Assembly: GCA_020636195.1 (NCBI GenBank)
Contig: JACJYH010000003.1
Location: 453,467-517,466 of the forward strand
DNA from: Lewinellaceae bacterium
GTDB taxonomy: Bacteria > Bacteroidota > Bacteroidia > Chitinophagales > Saprospiraceae
Direction: 5' to 3'
Length of the DNA stretch: 64,000 bases
Part shown: positions 35,060 through 44,494 of the stretch, one piece after another
Layout: each line of letters starts with the position of its first letter
How positions within the stretch are numbered: the first letter of the stretch is position 1
Notes under the pieces: generated by a model
The model's database searches: none
What the model was told of the DNA's origin: nothing
The model's input: only the letters and a program-made list of their open reading frames with translations
Position numbers and translations under genes: made by a program

Positions 35060-35088
35060 TTTTCTAATACATAAAATATAACAATCAA

Positions 35089-36213
35089 ATGAATACAGCA
35101 ACCATCATGAATTCTATGACAGAATCGGATACCTTCCCAATCAATGGAACCGATTTTATTGAATTCTATGTAGGCAATGCCAAACAAGCTTCTTTATATT
35201 ATCAACACTGTCTAGGATTCGAACTGATAGCGTATAGAGGTCCTGAAACCGGGTCAAGGGACATTGTCTCCTATGTAGTAAAACAAGGCAAAGTCGTCTT
35301 TGTGCTCACATCGGCACTCAATCCCAACCATGAAATACTCAAACATGTGGCACAGCATGGAGATGGCGTAAAAGTTTTGGCTCTTTGGGTGGACAATGCC
35401 AGAGATGCGTATCAAAAAGCGATAGAAAGAGGAGCGGAAAGTGCTTTCGAACCTTATAAAATTGAAGATGAATTTGGTTATATCATCGTAGCTGCCATCA
35501 AAACATACGGCGAAACCATCCATACATTGGTGGAAAGGAGCAATTACAGCGGACCATTTATGCCGGGATATAGACCTGCAAAAAGTGAAGTGGCTGTAAA
35601 ACCATTGGGATTCAAATATGTAGATCACTGCGTTGGAAATGTTGAATTGGGTCAAATGAACCGCTGGGTCAAATTCTATGAAGAAGTTTTAGGATTCAAA
35701 CTATTAGTTACATTTGATGACAAAGACATCTCAACTGAATACTCGGCACTGATGAGCAAAGTTGTGAGCAACGGAAATGGTTATATAAAATTCCCGATCA
35801 ATGAACCGGCAAATGGAAAGAAAAAATCTCAAATAGAAGAGTATTTGGATTTCTACAAAAGTGCTGGTGTGCAACATATCGCTCTAGAAACAGACAATAT
35901 TTTAGCAACGGTAGAAGGCATGCGTAAAAATGGAATTGAATTTTTATACGTACCGGATAATTATTATGAAGACGTTTTGGATAGAGTTGGCAAGATCGAT
36001 GAAACCATAGAAGATCTGAAACGGCTGAATATTCTTGTGGATAGAGACGAAGAAGGATACCTTCTTCAAATATTCACAAAACCAATTCAAGATAGACCTA
36101 CAGTTTTCTTTGAGATTATAGAACGACATGGTGCAAAATCTTTTGGTAAAGGAAACTTCAAGGCGCTTTTTGAAAGTATAGAAAGAGAACAAGAATTGAG
36201 AGGCAATTTGTAG
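35089..36213 (+). CDS. hppD: 4-hydroxyphenylpyruvate dioxygenase
   Basis: A 374-residue two-domain vicinal-oxygen-chelate enzyme that converts 4-hydroxyphenylpyruvate to homogentisate. Metal ligands appear in VDHCVGNVELGQM (His, about 180), AGVQHIALETDNI (His, about 261) and VFFEIIERHGAKSFGKGNFK (Glu, about 343). The last block is the family's C-terminal signature. It lies 29 bases after hmgA. Enzymes for maleylacetoacetate isomerisation and fumarylacetoacetate cleavage are not in this window. Confidence 0.95.
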   Translation: MNTATIMNSMTESDTFPINGTDFIEFYVGNAKQASLYYQHCLGFELIAYRGPETGSRDIVSYVVKQGKVVFVLTSALNPNHEILKHVAQHGDGVKVLALWVDNARDAYQKAIERGAESAFEPYKIEDEFGYIIVAAIKTYGETIHTLVERSNYSGPFMPGYRPAKSEVAVKPLGFKYVDHCVGNVELGQMNRWVKFYEEVLGFKLLVTFDDKDISTEYSALMSKVVSNGNGYIKFPINEPANGKKKSQIEEYLDFYKSAGVQHIALETDNILATVEGMRKNGIEFLYVPDNYYEDVLDRVGKIDETIEDLKRLNILVDRDEEGYLLQIFTKPIQDRPTVFFEIIERHGAKSFGKGNFKALFESIEREQELRGNL

Positions 36214-36315
36214 TCCTTCGTTGTACTAAACTATGTAGGTTCGAGTTTTGAAATATTTAAGTTTAACCTATTGATTACATACATTCTATAGATTATAAAA
36301 ATTTGCAACATAATG

Positions 36316-36357
36316 AGCAGGAATTCTAATGTATTAGATTCCTGCTTATTTTTATAT
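36316..36357 (+). terminator. Terminator after hppD
   Basis: AGCAGGAATTCTAA pairs with TTAGATTCCTGCT with one bulged base, followed by TATTTTTATAT. It closes the tyrosine operon about 100 bases after the stop. Confidence 0.75.
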
Positions 36358-36419
36358 CTTGATGAATTCCTTTCGTAACTTGAAATACCCACTTTTGTCG
36401 ATAAAACCCTAAGTTTAGT

Positions 36420-36480
36420 ATAGTACTATCCTAAATTGAGTACTATGTATTGCAATATACTAAAAGGCGTCTTACCTTTG
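36420..36480 (+). promoter_or_regulatory. padR promoter with palindromic operator candidates
   Basis: TACCTTTG (36473-36480) is an exact TAnnTTTG element, with TTG (36450-36452) about 20 bases upstream as the -33 part. Two palindromes overlap or precede it: ATAGTACTAT (36420-36429, perfect) and TATTGCAATA (36448-36457, perfect, covering -33). PadR autorepression is likely. Confidence 0.6.
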
Positions 36481-36506
36481 CGTCGTAATCATTAAAATAA
36501 AAGGCA

Positions 36507-36857
36507 ATGGATGATTTTGATTTGAAATTGGAAAACACAAAGGCGCAGATGCGCAAAGGAGTTTTAGAACTCTGTGTGTTGTCCATCATCGCAAAAGAAG
36601 AAGCATATCCTTCTGACATCATCAATAAACTCAAAGATTCGAGATTGATCGTCGTGGAAGGAACGATTTACCCGCTTTTAAACCGACTGAAAGATGCCAA
36701 TCTATTGGACTACAATTGGAAGGAGTCCAAGTCAGGCCCTCCAAGGAAGTACTATCAAATCACACAAAAAGGAGGTGATTTTTTGGAGAACCTTCGTGAA
36801 ACTTGGCAAGATCTAATAGACGCAGTACAACATTCTCAAAATTCTCAAAATTCTTAA
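36507..36857 (+). CDS. PadR-family transcriptional regulator
   Basis: A 116-residue regulator of the small PadR type. MRKGVLELCVLSIIAKEEAY and VVEGTIYPLLNRLKDANLLD are the winged-helix signature, and ESKSGPPRKYYQITQKG is the wing. The gene lies 4 bases before the pspC-domain gene. This PadR-PspC pair is common in Bacteroidota, where it is thought to answer to envelope stress; the signal is not known. Confidence 0.92.
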   Translation: MDDFDLKLENTKAQMRKGVLELCVLSIIAKEEAYPSDIINKLKDSRLIVVEGTIYPLLNRLKDANLLDYNWKESKSGPPRKYYQITQKGGDFLENLRETWQDLIDAVQHSQNSQNS

Positions 36858-36861
36858 ATCA

Positions 36862-38385
36862 ATGAACAAGACATTTAATATCAACTTAGGAGGTTATCCA
36901 TTTGCCATCGATGATGATGCATATACATATATACACAACTATCTATCCAGTATCAGAAGCCATTTTTCAACATCAGAAGGCTGTGATGAAATATTGTATG
37001 ATATAGAAGTCCGCATGGCTGAACTCTTCCAAGATAGCCTAAGAGGGCGTTCCATAATAGGTATGAAGGAAGTCGATGAGGTCATTGCCATCATGGGAAA
37101 ACCCGAAGATTTTGGAGCAGATCCCATCCAAGACCCTGATGCCTATTATAGCTCACACCAATCAAAAGCTCATGAAGGTATAGGCGTCGGAAAAAGGTTG
37201 TTTAGAGACCCTGATGATAAAAAAATAGCAGGTGTTTGCTCAGGAATTTCCAATTACTTTGGCATTGAAGACCCGATCTGGATTAGGCTTGCCTTCGTTG
37301 TGCTAGTGATTGTCGGAGGTGTTGGCATCATTCCATATATCCTCTTGTGGATATTGGTTCCCTTGGCTACTACAGCCGGAGACAAGCTGGCCATGAAGGG
37401 CGAACCTACCACCATTCAAAACATAGCAAATCTCGTAGAGAGGGAAATTTCCGATTTAGGAGATCAAATCAACAAATGGAGCCACGATATAGGCAGTAAA
37501 AAAAAAAGTAGTATAGCATCCGAAACATCCACCATTCCATCATTCTTATACAGCATTATCAACGCCATTACCAAGGTGCTCAATGTGGTAATAAAAGTGT
37601 TTTTCAAGTCTTTCAAAGCATTATTTATTGCGATAGCAATTATTCTAGTAACAAGTTTGGCCATAGCATGGGCAGCTTCCGTAGGAGGCACCATGATTTC
37701 TTACCCCGTATGGATGAGCCTTGGACCAAAAGCATCGTGGATTTCATTTTTAGGGATGATTGCAGCTATCATAATTATAACTGTTCCTATTCTCTGGATT
37801 ATATTTTTCATTTCGAGATTGGCTTTCAGATATAGACCAAATAGAAACTTTTCCATAGGAATGATGTTGGCTTGGATTGGTGCCATCGTAGTTGCGTCTT
37901 TTGTCGCCATGAAAACCGTAACAGAATATTCTTCAATGACTGTAGATGAAAGCAGTATGACCTTTCCAACTCAAAACAAAACACTGATAATCAAGGGAAT
38001 TGGTCAAACTTTTGAAAATAATATAATCAATTTGGGTCCAATCAAATTTTTAAGTAGTGATGGAATCAATGCCACTGAATGGATGGTTCCCATTACCCAA
38101 GTCATTGTTCATAAACGAGATAATGTTGGAAATATTCAGGTAACAAAATCCATTTATTCCAAAGGTGCATCAACGAAAGAAGCCAAAGAAAACATGTTAA
38201 AAATCAATTCTGATATCTACCTTTCCAATGAGACATTATTTGTTCCTCAAGGTATGATAATTGGGCGAAATGATAGATTCAGAGACCAAAAGATCATCAT
38301 AAATATTGATGTACCGAAGGACATGGAAGTCAAATTAGATCCAAGCTTGCATTTGAAAGAATTTTATCAAGATGAAACTCTTTAA
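36862..38385 (+). CDS. PspC-domain membrane protein
   Basis: A 507-residue inner-membrane protein. The N-terminal cytoplasmic part (about 1-105) contains a DUF1700-like helical region (MAELFQDSLRGRSIIGMKEV). The PspC domain follows at about 110-170: RLFRDPDDKKIAGVCSGISN, then a helix pair ending PYILLWILVPLATT. Three further helices lie around 245-350. A C-terminal beta-rich extracytoplasmic region of about 150 residues completes the protein. PspC modules sense membrane stress. It is co-transcribed with padR and converges with the barrel gene downstream. Confidence 0.88.
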   Translation: MNKTFNINLGGYPFAIDDDAYTYIHNYLSSIRSHFSTSEGCDEILYDIEVRMAELFQDSLRGRSIIGMKEVDEVIAIMGKPEDFGADPIQDPDAYYSSHQSKAHEGIGVGKRLFRDPDDKKIAGVCSGISNYFGIEDPIWIRLAFVVLVIVGGVGIIPYILLWILVPLATTAGDKLAMKGEPTTIQNIANLVEREISDLGDQINKWSHDIGSKKKSSIASETSTIPSFLYSIINAITKVLNVVIKVFFKSFKALFIAIAIILVTSLAIAWAASVGGTMISYPVWMSLGPKASWISFLGMIAAIIIITVPILWIIFFISRLAFRYRPNRNFSIGMMLAWIGAIVVASFVAMKTVTEYSSMTVDESSMTFPTQNKTLIIKGIGQTFENNIINLGPIKFLSSDGINATEWMVPITQVIVHKRDNVGNIQVTKSIYSKGASTKEAKENMLKINSDIYLSNETLFVPQGMIIGRNDRFRDQKIIINIDVPKDMEVKLDPSLHLKEFYQDETL

Positions 38386-38402
38386 TGTAAGAACGTGATG
38401 AC

Positions 38403-39113
38403 TTAATCCTGTTTTCCATTGTAGAGGAGGATGGATATTCCAAATAATGTGATATCGTCTTCTAAATTTACGGGAGCTTGGTAATTTTCGATGATCTGCT
38501 CTTGAAGTGCTTGATCAAATTTAGAAATATTTAATCCGGTCAAGGGAACTTGCACATAAGGTTTGAATGCGATGCCCACCTTTTGTCCTGGATATTGAAA
38601 AAGCAAATAAAATTTACTGGCTAAACCACTCTCTGAATTTATTAAACTCTTTTTCCTCTGTACTCCGGGAATATCGGTTTTTATACGGTAAGTTCTATAA
38701 CCGATGGAAGCGCCATATCCAAATTTTCCTAGATAGTTTTCGATACCAACACTATATTCTGTCAAAGAATAGAACCACTTATCTTGGAACAATTGATTGC
38801 TTGGTAAAGTAGCATACACATCACTTTTACTGCTCATGCTTGACCATGATAATTCAAATCCGACCCGATTCAATCTATATCTCAATCCTATTTCCAACCC
38901 ATTCATGAATTTTATATTATTGAGATTGTCATGAACATTGGCTTCTTCATCGACCAATTTTTGGTTAAAGGCATTGATAATGGCATTTGAATTTTCAGCA
39001 GAAACTTTCGCTCCTATGTATCCCACCTTAAGATTTACTTGCGCCTGAATAGGTGTGGAAAACATGAAAACCACAATGACACAAATATACTTACAAAATT
39101 CTTTTTGGAACAT
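38403..39113 (-). CDS. Secreted outer-membrane beta-barrel-like protein
   Basis: A 236-residue protein whose signal peptide (FCKYICVIVVFMFSTPIQAQ) is followed by strand-rich sequence beginning VNLKVGYIGAKVS and LEIGLRYRLNRVGFELSW. The last strand is ITLFGISILLYNGK. It is a probable small outer-membrane barrel with no assigned family. A promoter-like TAACTTTG lies about 44 bases upstream of its start. Confidence 0.65.
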   Translation of the reverse strand: MFQKEFCKYICVIVVFMFSTPIQAQVNLKVGYIGAKVSAENSNAIINAFNQKLVDEEANVHDNLNNIKFMNGLEIGLRYRLNRVGFELSWSSMSSKSDVYATLPSNQLFQDKWFYSLTEYSVGIENYLGKFGYGASIGYRTYRIKTDIPGVQRKKSLINSESGLASKFYLLFQYPGQKVGIAFKPYVQVPLTGLNISKFDQALQEQIIENYQAPVNLEDDITLFGISILLYNGKQD

Positions 39114-39429
39114 TCCGAGTAATTTTACAAAAAATCGATATTGTCGATTGAAACCACAAAGTTAAGTATAAAATATGTACTAAAATCTTTGACCATCAAA
39201 AATCCGGTAAATATAATTCATATAGACTTCGGTTTCACTAAGATATGATAATGCCATCTTCCAATATTATGCCTATTTTCAATGATAGACATCTAAATCT
39301 GAACCTATTTTAAGAACATTTACTAAAATAATATTGTTGGTGTTTTGATTTTAGTAAAAGGAAGATTATAGTGACTTTTACAAAAATTTATAAGAATCAT
39401 CATCAAAAGATCTAATAATCGCAATAGGA
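39114..39429. other. Intergenic region without a gene
   Basis: This divergent gap separates the barrel gene from the ferredoxin gene. It is AT-rich, with one TAnnTTTG match for the minus strand (39157-39164). Nothing comparable is evident for the ferredoxin gene. Confidence 0.6.
39157..39164 (-). promoter_or_regulatory. Likely -7 element of the barrel gene
   Basis: TAACTTTG on the minus strand matches TAnnTTTG exactly and gives a leader of about 37 bases. The -33 element is not clear. Confidence 0.4.
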
Positions 39430-39771
39430 ATGGCAAAAATAATTTTCAATTTTGAAGATTCTGAAATCCCATCCATAACAGTGGAAGGTGCTGAGGCCGG
39501 ATTGTCTATACTTGAAGTTACAGAAGACCATGATGTTCATTTGAATCACAATTGTGGTGGCGTTTGTGCTTGTTCTACGTGTCACATCTATGTACACAAA
39601 GGCGATGAATCTCTTGAAGAAATATCAGACAAAGAAGAAGACTTCATCGATAGAGCCATCAACCCGAGATTGGAATCAAGATTGGCATGTCAATGCATTA
39701 TTTTGGATGATGATGCTGAAATTCATGTCACTATTCCTGATCAAAAGCAGATTATTGGCCACGAACATTGA
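39430..39771 (+). CDS. fdx: Adrenodoxin-type 2Fe-2S ferredoxin
   Basis: A 113-residue ferredoxin. Cluster ligands are Cys42, Cys48 and Cys51 in NCGGVCACSTC (Cx5Cx2C) and Cys87 in RLACQC. The C-terminal acidic block (ISDKEEDFIDRA) is the partner-binding region of ISC-type ferredoxins. It is followed by iscX after 48 bases, as in the isc system, and so probably donates electrons to iron-sulfur cluster assembly. Two additional Cys (46 and 89) are not ligands in the usual family pattern. Confidence 0.92.
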   Translation: MAKIIFNFEDSEIPSITVEGAEAGLSILEVTEDHDVHLNHNCGGVCACSTCHIYVHKGDESLEEISDKEEDFIDRAINPRLESRLACQCIILDDDAEIHVTIPDQKQIIGHEH

Positions 39772-39819
39772 GCAAATTTTTCACTCCGATAACATTATTA
39801 ATACTAAAGCAGTCAGAAT

Positions 39820-40065
39820 ATGGCATTTGAAGATATAGATAACCACCCAATGGATTGGAATGATTACGAAGATATTGCTATGAAGCTATATGACCGATTT
39901 GGGGACGATTTTAATGAGGGCAAAATTTATAGAATCAGGTTTACAGACCTCATCAATTGGGTGCTCGAAATTCCGAATTTCACAGGACAACGTGAAGATT
40001 GCCATGAAGGTCACCTTGAGCAAATTCAAGCCAAATGGGTATATGAATGGCGTGATAATCAATAA
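39820..40065 (+). CDS. iscX: IscX-like iron-sulfur assembly protein
   Basis: An 81-residue acidic protein with the IscX core: MDWNDYEDIAMKLYDRFGDD followed by IRFTDLINWVLEIPNF. The C-terminal QAKWVYEWRDN is also family-typical. It is somewhat longer than E. coli IscX (66 residues). IscX modulates IscS/frataxin in cluster assembly and may bind iron. It follows the ferredoxin gene. Confidence 0.9.
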   Translation: MAFEDIDNHPMDWNDYEDIAMKLYDRFGDDFNEGKIYRIRFTDLINWVLEIPNFTGQREDCHEGHLEQIQAKWVYEWRDNQ

Positions 40066-40096
40066 TTTATTTATTTAAATATTTTAACATATTTAC

Positions 40097-40609
40097 ATGT
40101 TAGACCATTCACTTTTGCATAAAATAAACACATTTATTTTTGATGTGGATGGAGTGTTTACAGATGGAAAAATACTCGTAACCGAATCTGGAGAATTGCT
40201 CAGAAGCATGCATACTAGAGACGGTCAAGCATTGGTCCTCGCACTTGAAGCAGGATACACTATTGCGATCATCACCAAGGGATACAGCGCAGGCGTCAGA
40301 AAGCGATTTGAAAAATTAGGAATTACGCACATTTATGACAGCCTAAAAGAAAAGAAATCCGCATTCCATCATTTTGTAGATTCGCAACAAATAGAAAAAG
40401 AGAATATTGTCTATATGGGTGACGACATTCCTGATCTTCCCATATTTGATCTGGTTTCTATCGCTGCATGTCCTAAAGATGCTGTACCTGAAGTCATTGC
40501 AAAATGCAACTATATTTCACCCAAGGAAGGGGGAAAAGGTTGTGTTCGCGAGTTGATTGAAAGGGTTATGCGGGTACAAGGAAAATGGAATCATTCCATT
40601 TCAAAGTGA
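40097..40609 (+). CDS. kdsC: KDO-8-phosphate phosphatase
   Basis: A 170-residue HAD phosphatase of the C0 type without a cap. FIFDVDGVFTDGKI has nucleophile Asp16 and Asp18, ITKGYSAGVRKRFEKLGI carries motif II, and VYMGDDIPDLPIFDLV is motif III/IV. PKEGGKGCVRELIERVM is the KdsC C-terminal tail. It removes phosphate from KDO-8-P, the product of KdsA (27.7 kb). It converges with the 1217-residue surface gene 13 bases later. Confidence 0.93.
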   Translation: MLDHSLLHKINTFIFDVDGVFTDGKILVTESGELLRSMHTRDGQALVLALEAGYTIAIITKGYSAGVRKRFEKLGITHIYDSLKEKKSAFHHFVDSQQIEKENIVYMGDDIPDLPIFDLVSIAACPKDAVPEVIAKCNYISPKEGGKGCVRELIERVMRVQGKWNHSISK

Positions 40610-40622
40610 TCAAATGACTACA

Positions 40623-43600
40623 TTATAGTTTTACAAATGGCAAAATGGAAATCCTATGGTTCTTTTGGATGATTTTCAGCACGTATGAGCCTGATGGCCA
40701 CTGACCGATCTCAATAGAATTTCCGGACATCTGTTTATCAAACACCAACCTGCCATCAGCGCTATAAATGTAGATGCGATCGTCAAGATCAAAAGGATGA
40801 ATAAACAAATGATCATGAGCCGGATTGGGTACGAGATATGGTTTTTCAGAAATCACATCATCTGTAGAAGTAATGACAAAAGGCTTACAATCAGTGATAT
40901 AAATACATCCATTATATGTGACGCTGACTTGATATTCACCATCTTTTGTCACTTTAAAAAATGGTTGAGTGGTTTCACCAAGAATATCCGAGTAGGAAGG
41001 GAAGCACTGTAACCATGTGTAAACAGCTTCTGGATATCCGGGAGCAAACAGCGTATCTTGATGTATCCAAATATCTACATCAAAATCTACCAATTCAATG
41101 TGAAGCTGTATCAAAGAGTCACAACCATTGACCGAAGTCAAATATTCATTATAATCACCGGCATTGAAATACTCACTGTTTCCTATTTTGATGCTTTCAC
41201 CTTTACATAATCTAAATGTATCGCTTTGGATATATTTTGGATACACATTGATTTGAATATTCAATATGCTGTCACAGCCATTCTGTCTTTTCAATGTATC
41301 AACAAATATACCTGTTTGGTCATAAACTTTGCCATTGATCAAAATTCTTTGCCCATCACAAAGGTCCAGATCGATATTTCGAGTGACGTTATCATACAAG
41401 ATTTGTGTAATGAGCAGACTATCGCACCCATAAACATTTTGGAAAGTATCCACAAATACACCTGTGGACGAATACACATCGCCATCTATTTCTATGGTAT
41501 CTCCCGGACAAATCATATAGGTATCCACATGGGCAAAAGTGGGATTTACAGTGACATGATACGTATGTATGCTATCACATCCTTGGGCGCTTTGGAACAA
41601 ATACGAGTAGGAACCTGCAATGGTTATAGGTCCGAATGCCGTCATCAAGGTATCGCCTTGACATAGAGTAATATCTTGTTGCACATCATGATTTTTAATA
41701 CTGATATCCGAAATAATAATGCTATCGCAACCCAATATTGTCAAGAATGTGTCTTGATAGATTCCACTTTCAGTATAATATCTGCCATTGGCAAAAATGG
41801 TGTCCCCAGGACATCTGATATAACTGTCATATTGAAGATAAGAATTTATTATATCGATCGTACTTGTCACAATGCTATCGCAACCATAAGAAGTAGATAA
41901 GGTATCTATATATACACCCTGTGCTTGGTAAGTACTATTGCCTACTCTGACTGAATCTCCTTGACACAAAGTAAAATGTTGTGATCTGCTCTTGCGTTCA
42001 TGAACCTTTACGTTTGTTGTGATGATGGAATCACAGCCAAAACCACTGACAAATGTATCCGTATATTTACCGGGTTCGGTATAAACATGTGACCCTACGG
42101 TTACAGCTTCACCTTGACAAATATCAAATGCTTGGTCAAATTCTGTTTCTAATACGATGATATTGACTAATAAAAGGTCTTCACATCCTGATGAGTTTAT
42201 TGATGACTGTATATACTGACCTGAAGAAGTGTATGTTTCATTGCCCACACGAATAGAATCACCTTTACAGATGATGGCTTCCGCATTGTCAATGTTGGCA
42301 GGTTTCAGTGTCAACTGAGTCGCGATGATGGAGTCACATCCTTCTGCTGTTAATAGATTATCTGAATAAAAACCTGCGAGATACCGTGGATTACTGCCCA
42401 CATAAAGTGTGTCTCCCTGGCAGATAGAGATATTTTGGTTGACCATATAAGATGGCAAAATAGAGATGTCTGTGATCAAAAGGCTATCGCATCCTGCCAT
42501 AGTAACAAGGCTATCTACGTAAGTACCGGCTGCAAAATAACGGTGATTTCCCACATGGACTGTGTCACCTTGACAAAGATGGATGTTTTGGTATTTCAGC
42601 GTGTCAGTGTGGACTTTTATAGATGCCTTTGTACATTCTGAAGCAACGACGCATCCTCCCCATCCTTTAATATAATAATCGATGCTTTTGGTCAATGGAA
42701 GATTTAAAAAAGTACCACTTGCGAAGGTAATATTATCACAGCTATCTTTTTGCCACGACCATTGAGTAGCATGGTTCAAATATCCTTCAGTTATTTGTAC
42801 AATTCCCCGCTCACCGTAACAAATGATTGGATCAGGTACTGTCACAGTCTTTAAATATGGATTGATACACAGAAATACATTGCTTACATATCCATCTATT
42901 CCACCACTCGAAAATACATTAATAACGGTAGAGGAAGGATCAAAATCTATTACAGCTCCAAAACCACCCGCAGAGATAATTTCACCATTGGGTTTAACAG
43001 CTATACCATTAATAATATCATTTGCGATGCCTCCAAAGGCATAGTGTGCATTGTAAGAGCCGTCTTGATTTAATGCAACGATAGATATATCACTTCCTCC
43101 ATTCGAAATGGAAGCATTTTTTCTAACAATAGATATGTTGAAATCGACAGTATCTCTGTATTCACATCCTACATAAATCAAGCCTGTGGATGAAGTAAAC
43201 AAGGCTGTTCCTTGGTCATTTCCTGTGCTACCTATGGCATCAACCCATACAATATTTCCGTCTTGATCTAATTTTGTTATAAAAATATCGCTACCGCCTT
43301 TAGCAGTTTTCGATACCGAACCAAAATTGACAGTCTCAGAAAACTTCCCCGTCAATATGATTATATTTTGATTGTCCAATTTCAAAGCATATCCGCCATC
43401 TAGCCCTTCTCCTCCAAAAGACTTCGCCCAAGTCAGAGCACCAAAAGCACTCACTTTCATCAAAAAACAATCTGTGAATCCTTGTGGCGCTAAAAGAAAT
43501 TCTTGGGAGCTCGGATCAAAATCAAGAATATCTCGAAAATCTCCTGTCATCACAACTTGATTGGTAGAATCTACAGACATATCACGCACATATTCATCTG

Positions 43601-44276
43601 AAGTACTTCCCCAAGTTTCTACAAAAGATATACTACCATCTGAAGCACTAAGTTTACATAAAAACATATCATAACCACCGGCAGAGCTAACCTGATGTAC
43701 AATCAATGGTGAAAATTGTGTATTGCCTCTATAATTCCCACCGATGTATACAAATCCATCTTTACTGACCTCCATAACCATAGGTGAAACATCTATCTCT
43801 GACTCAAACTTATGCGCCCATATGAGTCCACCATCATTATCAAACTTCAAAATAAATGCTGCGATTCCATCATTATTGTTACTGAGTACAGCTGTACTTC
43901 CTACATACAATGAATCAGTAAATGTACCGGAAATATAGATGTTGTTGCTTTGATCAGCTACAATTTTATAAACATTGTCTTCACCTTTAGAACCTATCTG
44001 TCTATACCATAAAAAATTTCCAAATGCAGAGTTTTTCCGAAGAATGATGTCCGTACTTCCTCTAGAAGTAATTGTAGCAGTCGTGGCATACACTGCTGAC
44101 CCAGAAAACACGGATACATCAAATTCATTATAAGATTTATCTAAGCAAAGATCTTTAGAAACATCTGATGATGTCCCCCCAATTTTATATACCCACTTCA
44201 ATATTTGTCCATTACTAGTGCTGCTTATTCCGCAACAAAAACAAAATATCAAAGCAATATTTAAAATCACTCTCAT
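40623..44276 (-). CDS. T9SS surface protein with ten Cys-containing repeats
   Basis: A 1217-residue exported protein with a signal peptide (VILNIALIFCFCCGIS). Residues about 25-470 are SBBP-like propeller repeats (WVYKIGGTSSDVS; WAKSFGGEGLDGG; WVDAIGSTGNDQG). A linker is followed, at about 562-1072, by ten tandem copies of a roughly 51-residue module. Each module contains C-x-GD near its start (LCQGDTVHVGNHRYFAAGTY) and GCDS about 25 residues later (MAGCDSLLIT). The paired Cys in each module suggest one disulfide per repeat. The C-terminal domain (about 1140-1217: YLVPNPAHDHLFIHPF) is a T9SS sorting domain. A role as a long stalk or adhesin is inferred. Confidence 0.85.
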   Translation of the reverse strand: MRVILNIALIFCFCCGISSTSNGQILKWVYKIGGTSSDVSKDLCLDKSYNEFDVSVFSGSAVYATTATITSRGSTDIILRKNSAFGNFLWYRQIGSKGEDNVYKIVADQSNNIYISGTFTDSLYVGSTAVLSNNNDGIAAFILKFDNDGGLIWAHKFESEIDVSPMVMEVSKDGFVYIGGNYRGNTQFSPLIVHQVSSAGGYDMFLCKLSASDGSISFVETWGSTSDEYVRDMSVDSTNQVVMTGDFRDILDFDPSSQEFLLAPQGFTDCFLMKVSAFGALTWAKSFGGEGLDGGYALKLDNQNIIILTGKFSETVNFGSVSKTAKGGSDIFITKLDQDGNIVWVDAIGSTGNDQGTALFTSSTGLIYVGCEYRDTVDFNISIVRKNASISNGGSDISIVALNQDGSYNAHYAFGGIANDIINGIAVKPNGEIISAGGFGAVIDFDPSSTVINVFSSGGIDGYVSNVFLCINPYLKTVTVPDPIICYGERGIVQITEGYLNHATQWSWQKDSCDNITFASGTFLNLPLTKSIDYYIKGWGGCVVASECTKASIKVHTDTLKYQNIHLCQGDTVHVGNHRYFAAGTYVDSLVTMAGCDSLLITDISILPSYMVNQNISICQGDTLYVGSNPRYLAGFYSDNLLTAEGCDSIIATQLTLKPANIDNAEAIICKGDSIRVGNETYTSSGQYIQSSINSSGCEDLLLVNIIVLETEFDQAFDICQGEAVTVGSHVYTEPGKYTDTFVSGFGCDSIITTNVKVHERKSRSQHFTLCQGDSVRVGNSTYQAQGVYIDTLSTSYGCDSIVTSTIDIINSYLQYDSYIRCPGDTIFANGRYYTESGIYQDTFLTILGCDSIIISDISIKNHDVQQDITLCQGDTLMTAFGPITIAGSYSYLFQSAQGCDSIHTYHVTVNPTFAHVDTYMICPGDTIEIDGDVYSSTGVFVDTFQNVYGCDSLLITQILYDNVTRNIDLDLCDGQRILINGKVYDQTGIFVDTLKRQNGCDSILNIQINVYPKYIQSDTFRLCKGESIKIGNSEYFNAGDYNEYLTSVNGCDSLIQLHIELVDFDVDIWIHQDTLFAPGYPEAVYTWLQCFPSYSDILGETTQPFFKVTKDGEYQVSVTYNGCIYITDCKPFVITSTDDVISEKPYLVPNPAHDHLFIHPFDLDDRIYIYSADGRLVFDKQMSGNSIEIGQWPSGSYVLKIIQKNHRISILPFVKL

Positions 44277-44494
44277 ACTGATAAAAAATTATTTTACAAA
44301 TATATATCCAAAACTATGCCGAAGATAATAAAATCTATTGTTTTTCAACAAGTTATTTAATTTTTTGTCTCTTCACCAAATTGTGAAGTAAATAAAATTT
44401 CGACTATCCCAAAAAATTAGATGACTCAATCACCGAATATTTGTATTTTCGCTACAATTTTCAAACATTACTTAATCCCTATTAATATCGGTAT

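Noticed and set aside
36214..36315. TAGGTTCGAG resembling a tRNA T-loop
   Set aside because: No acceptor, D or anticodon stems can be folded around it.
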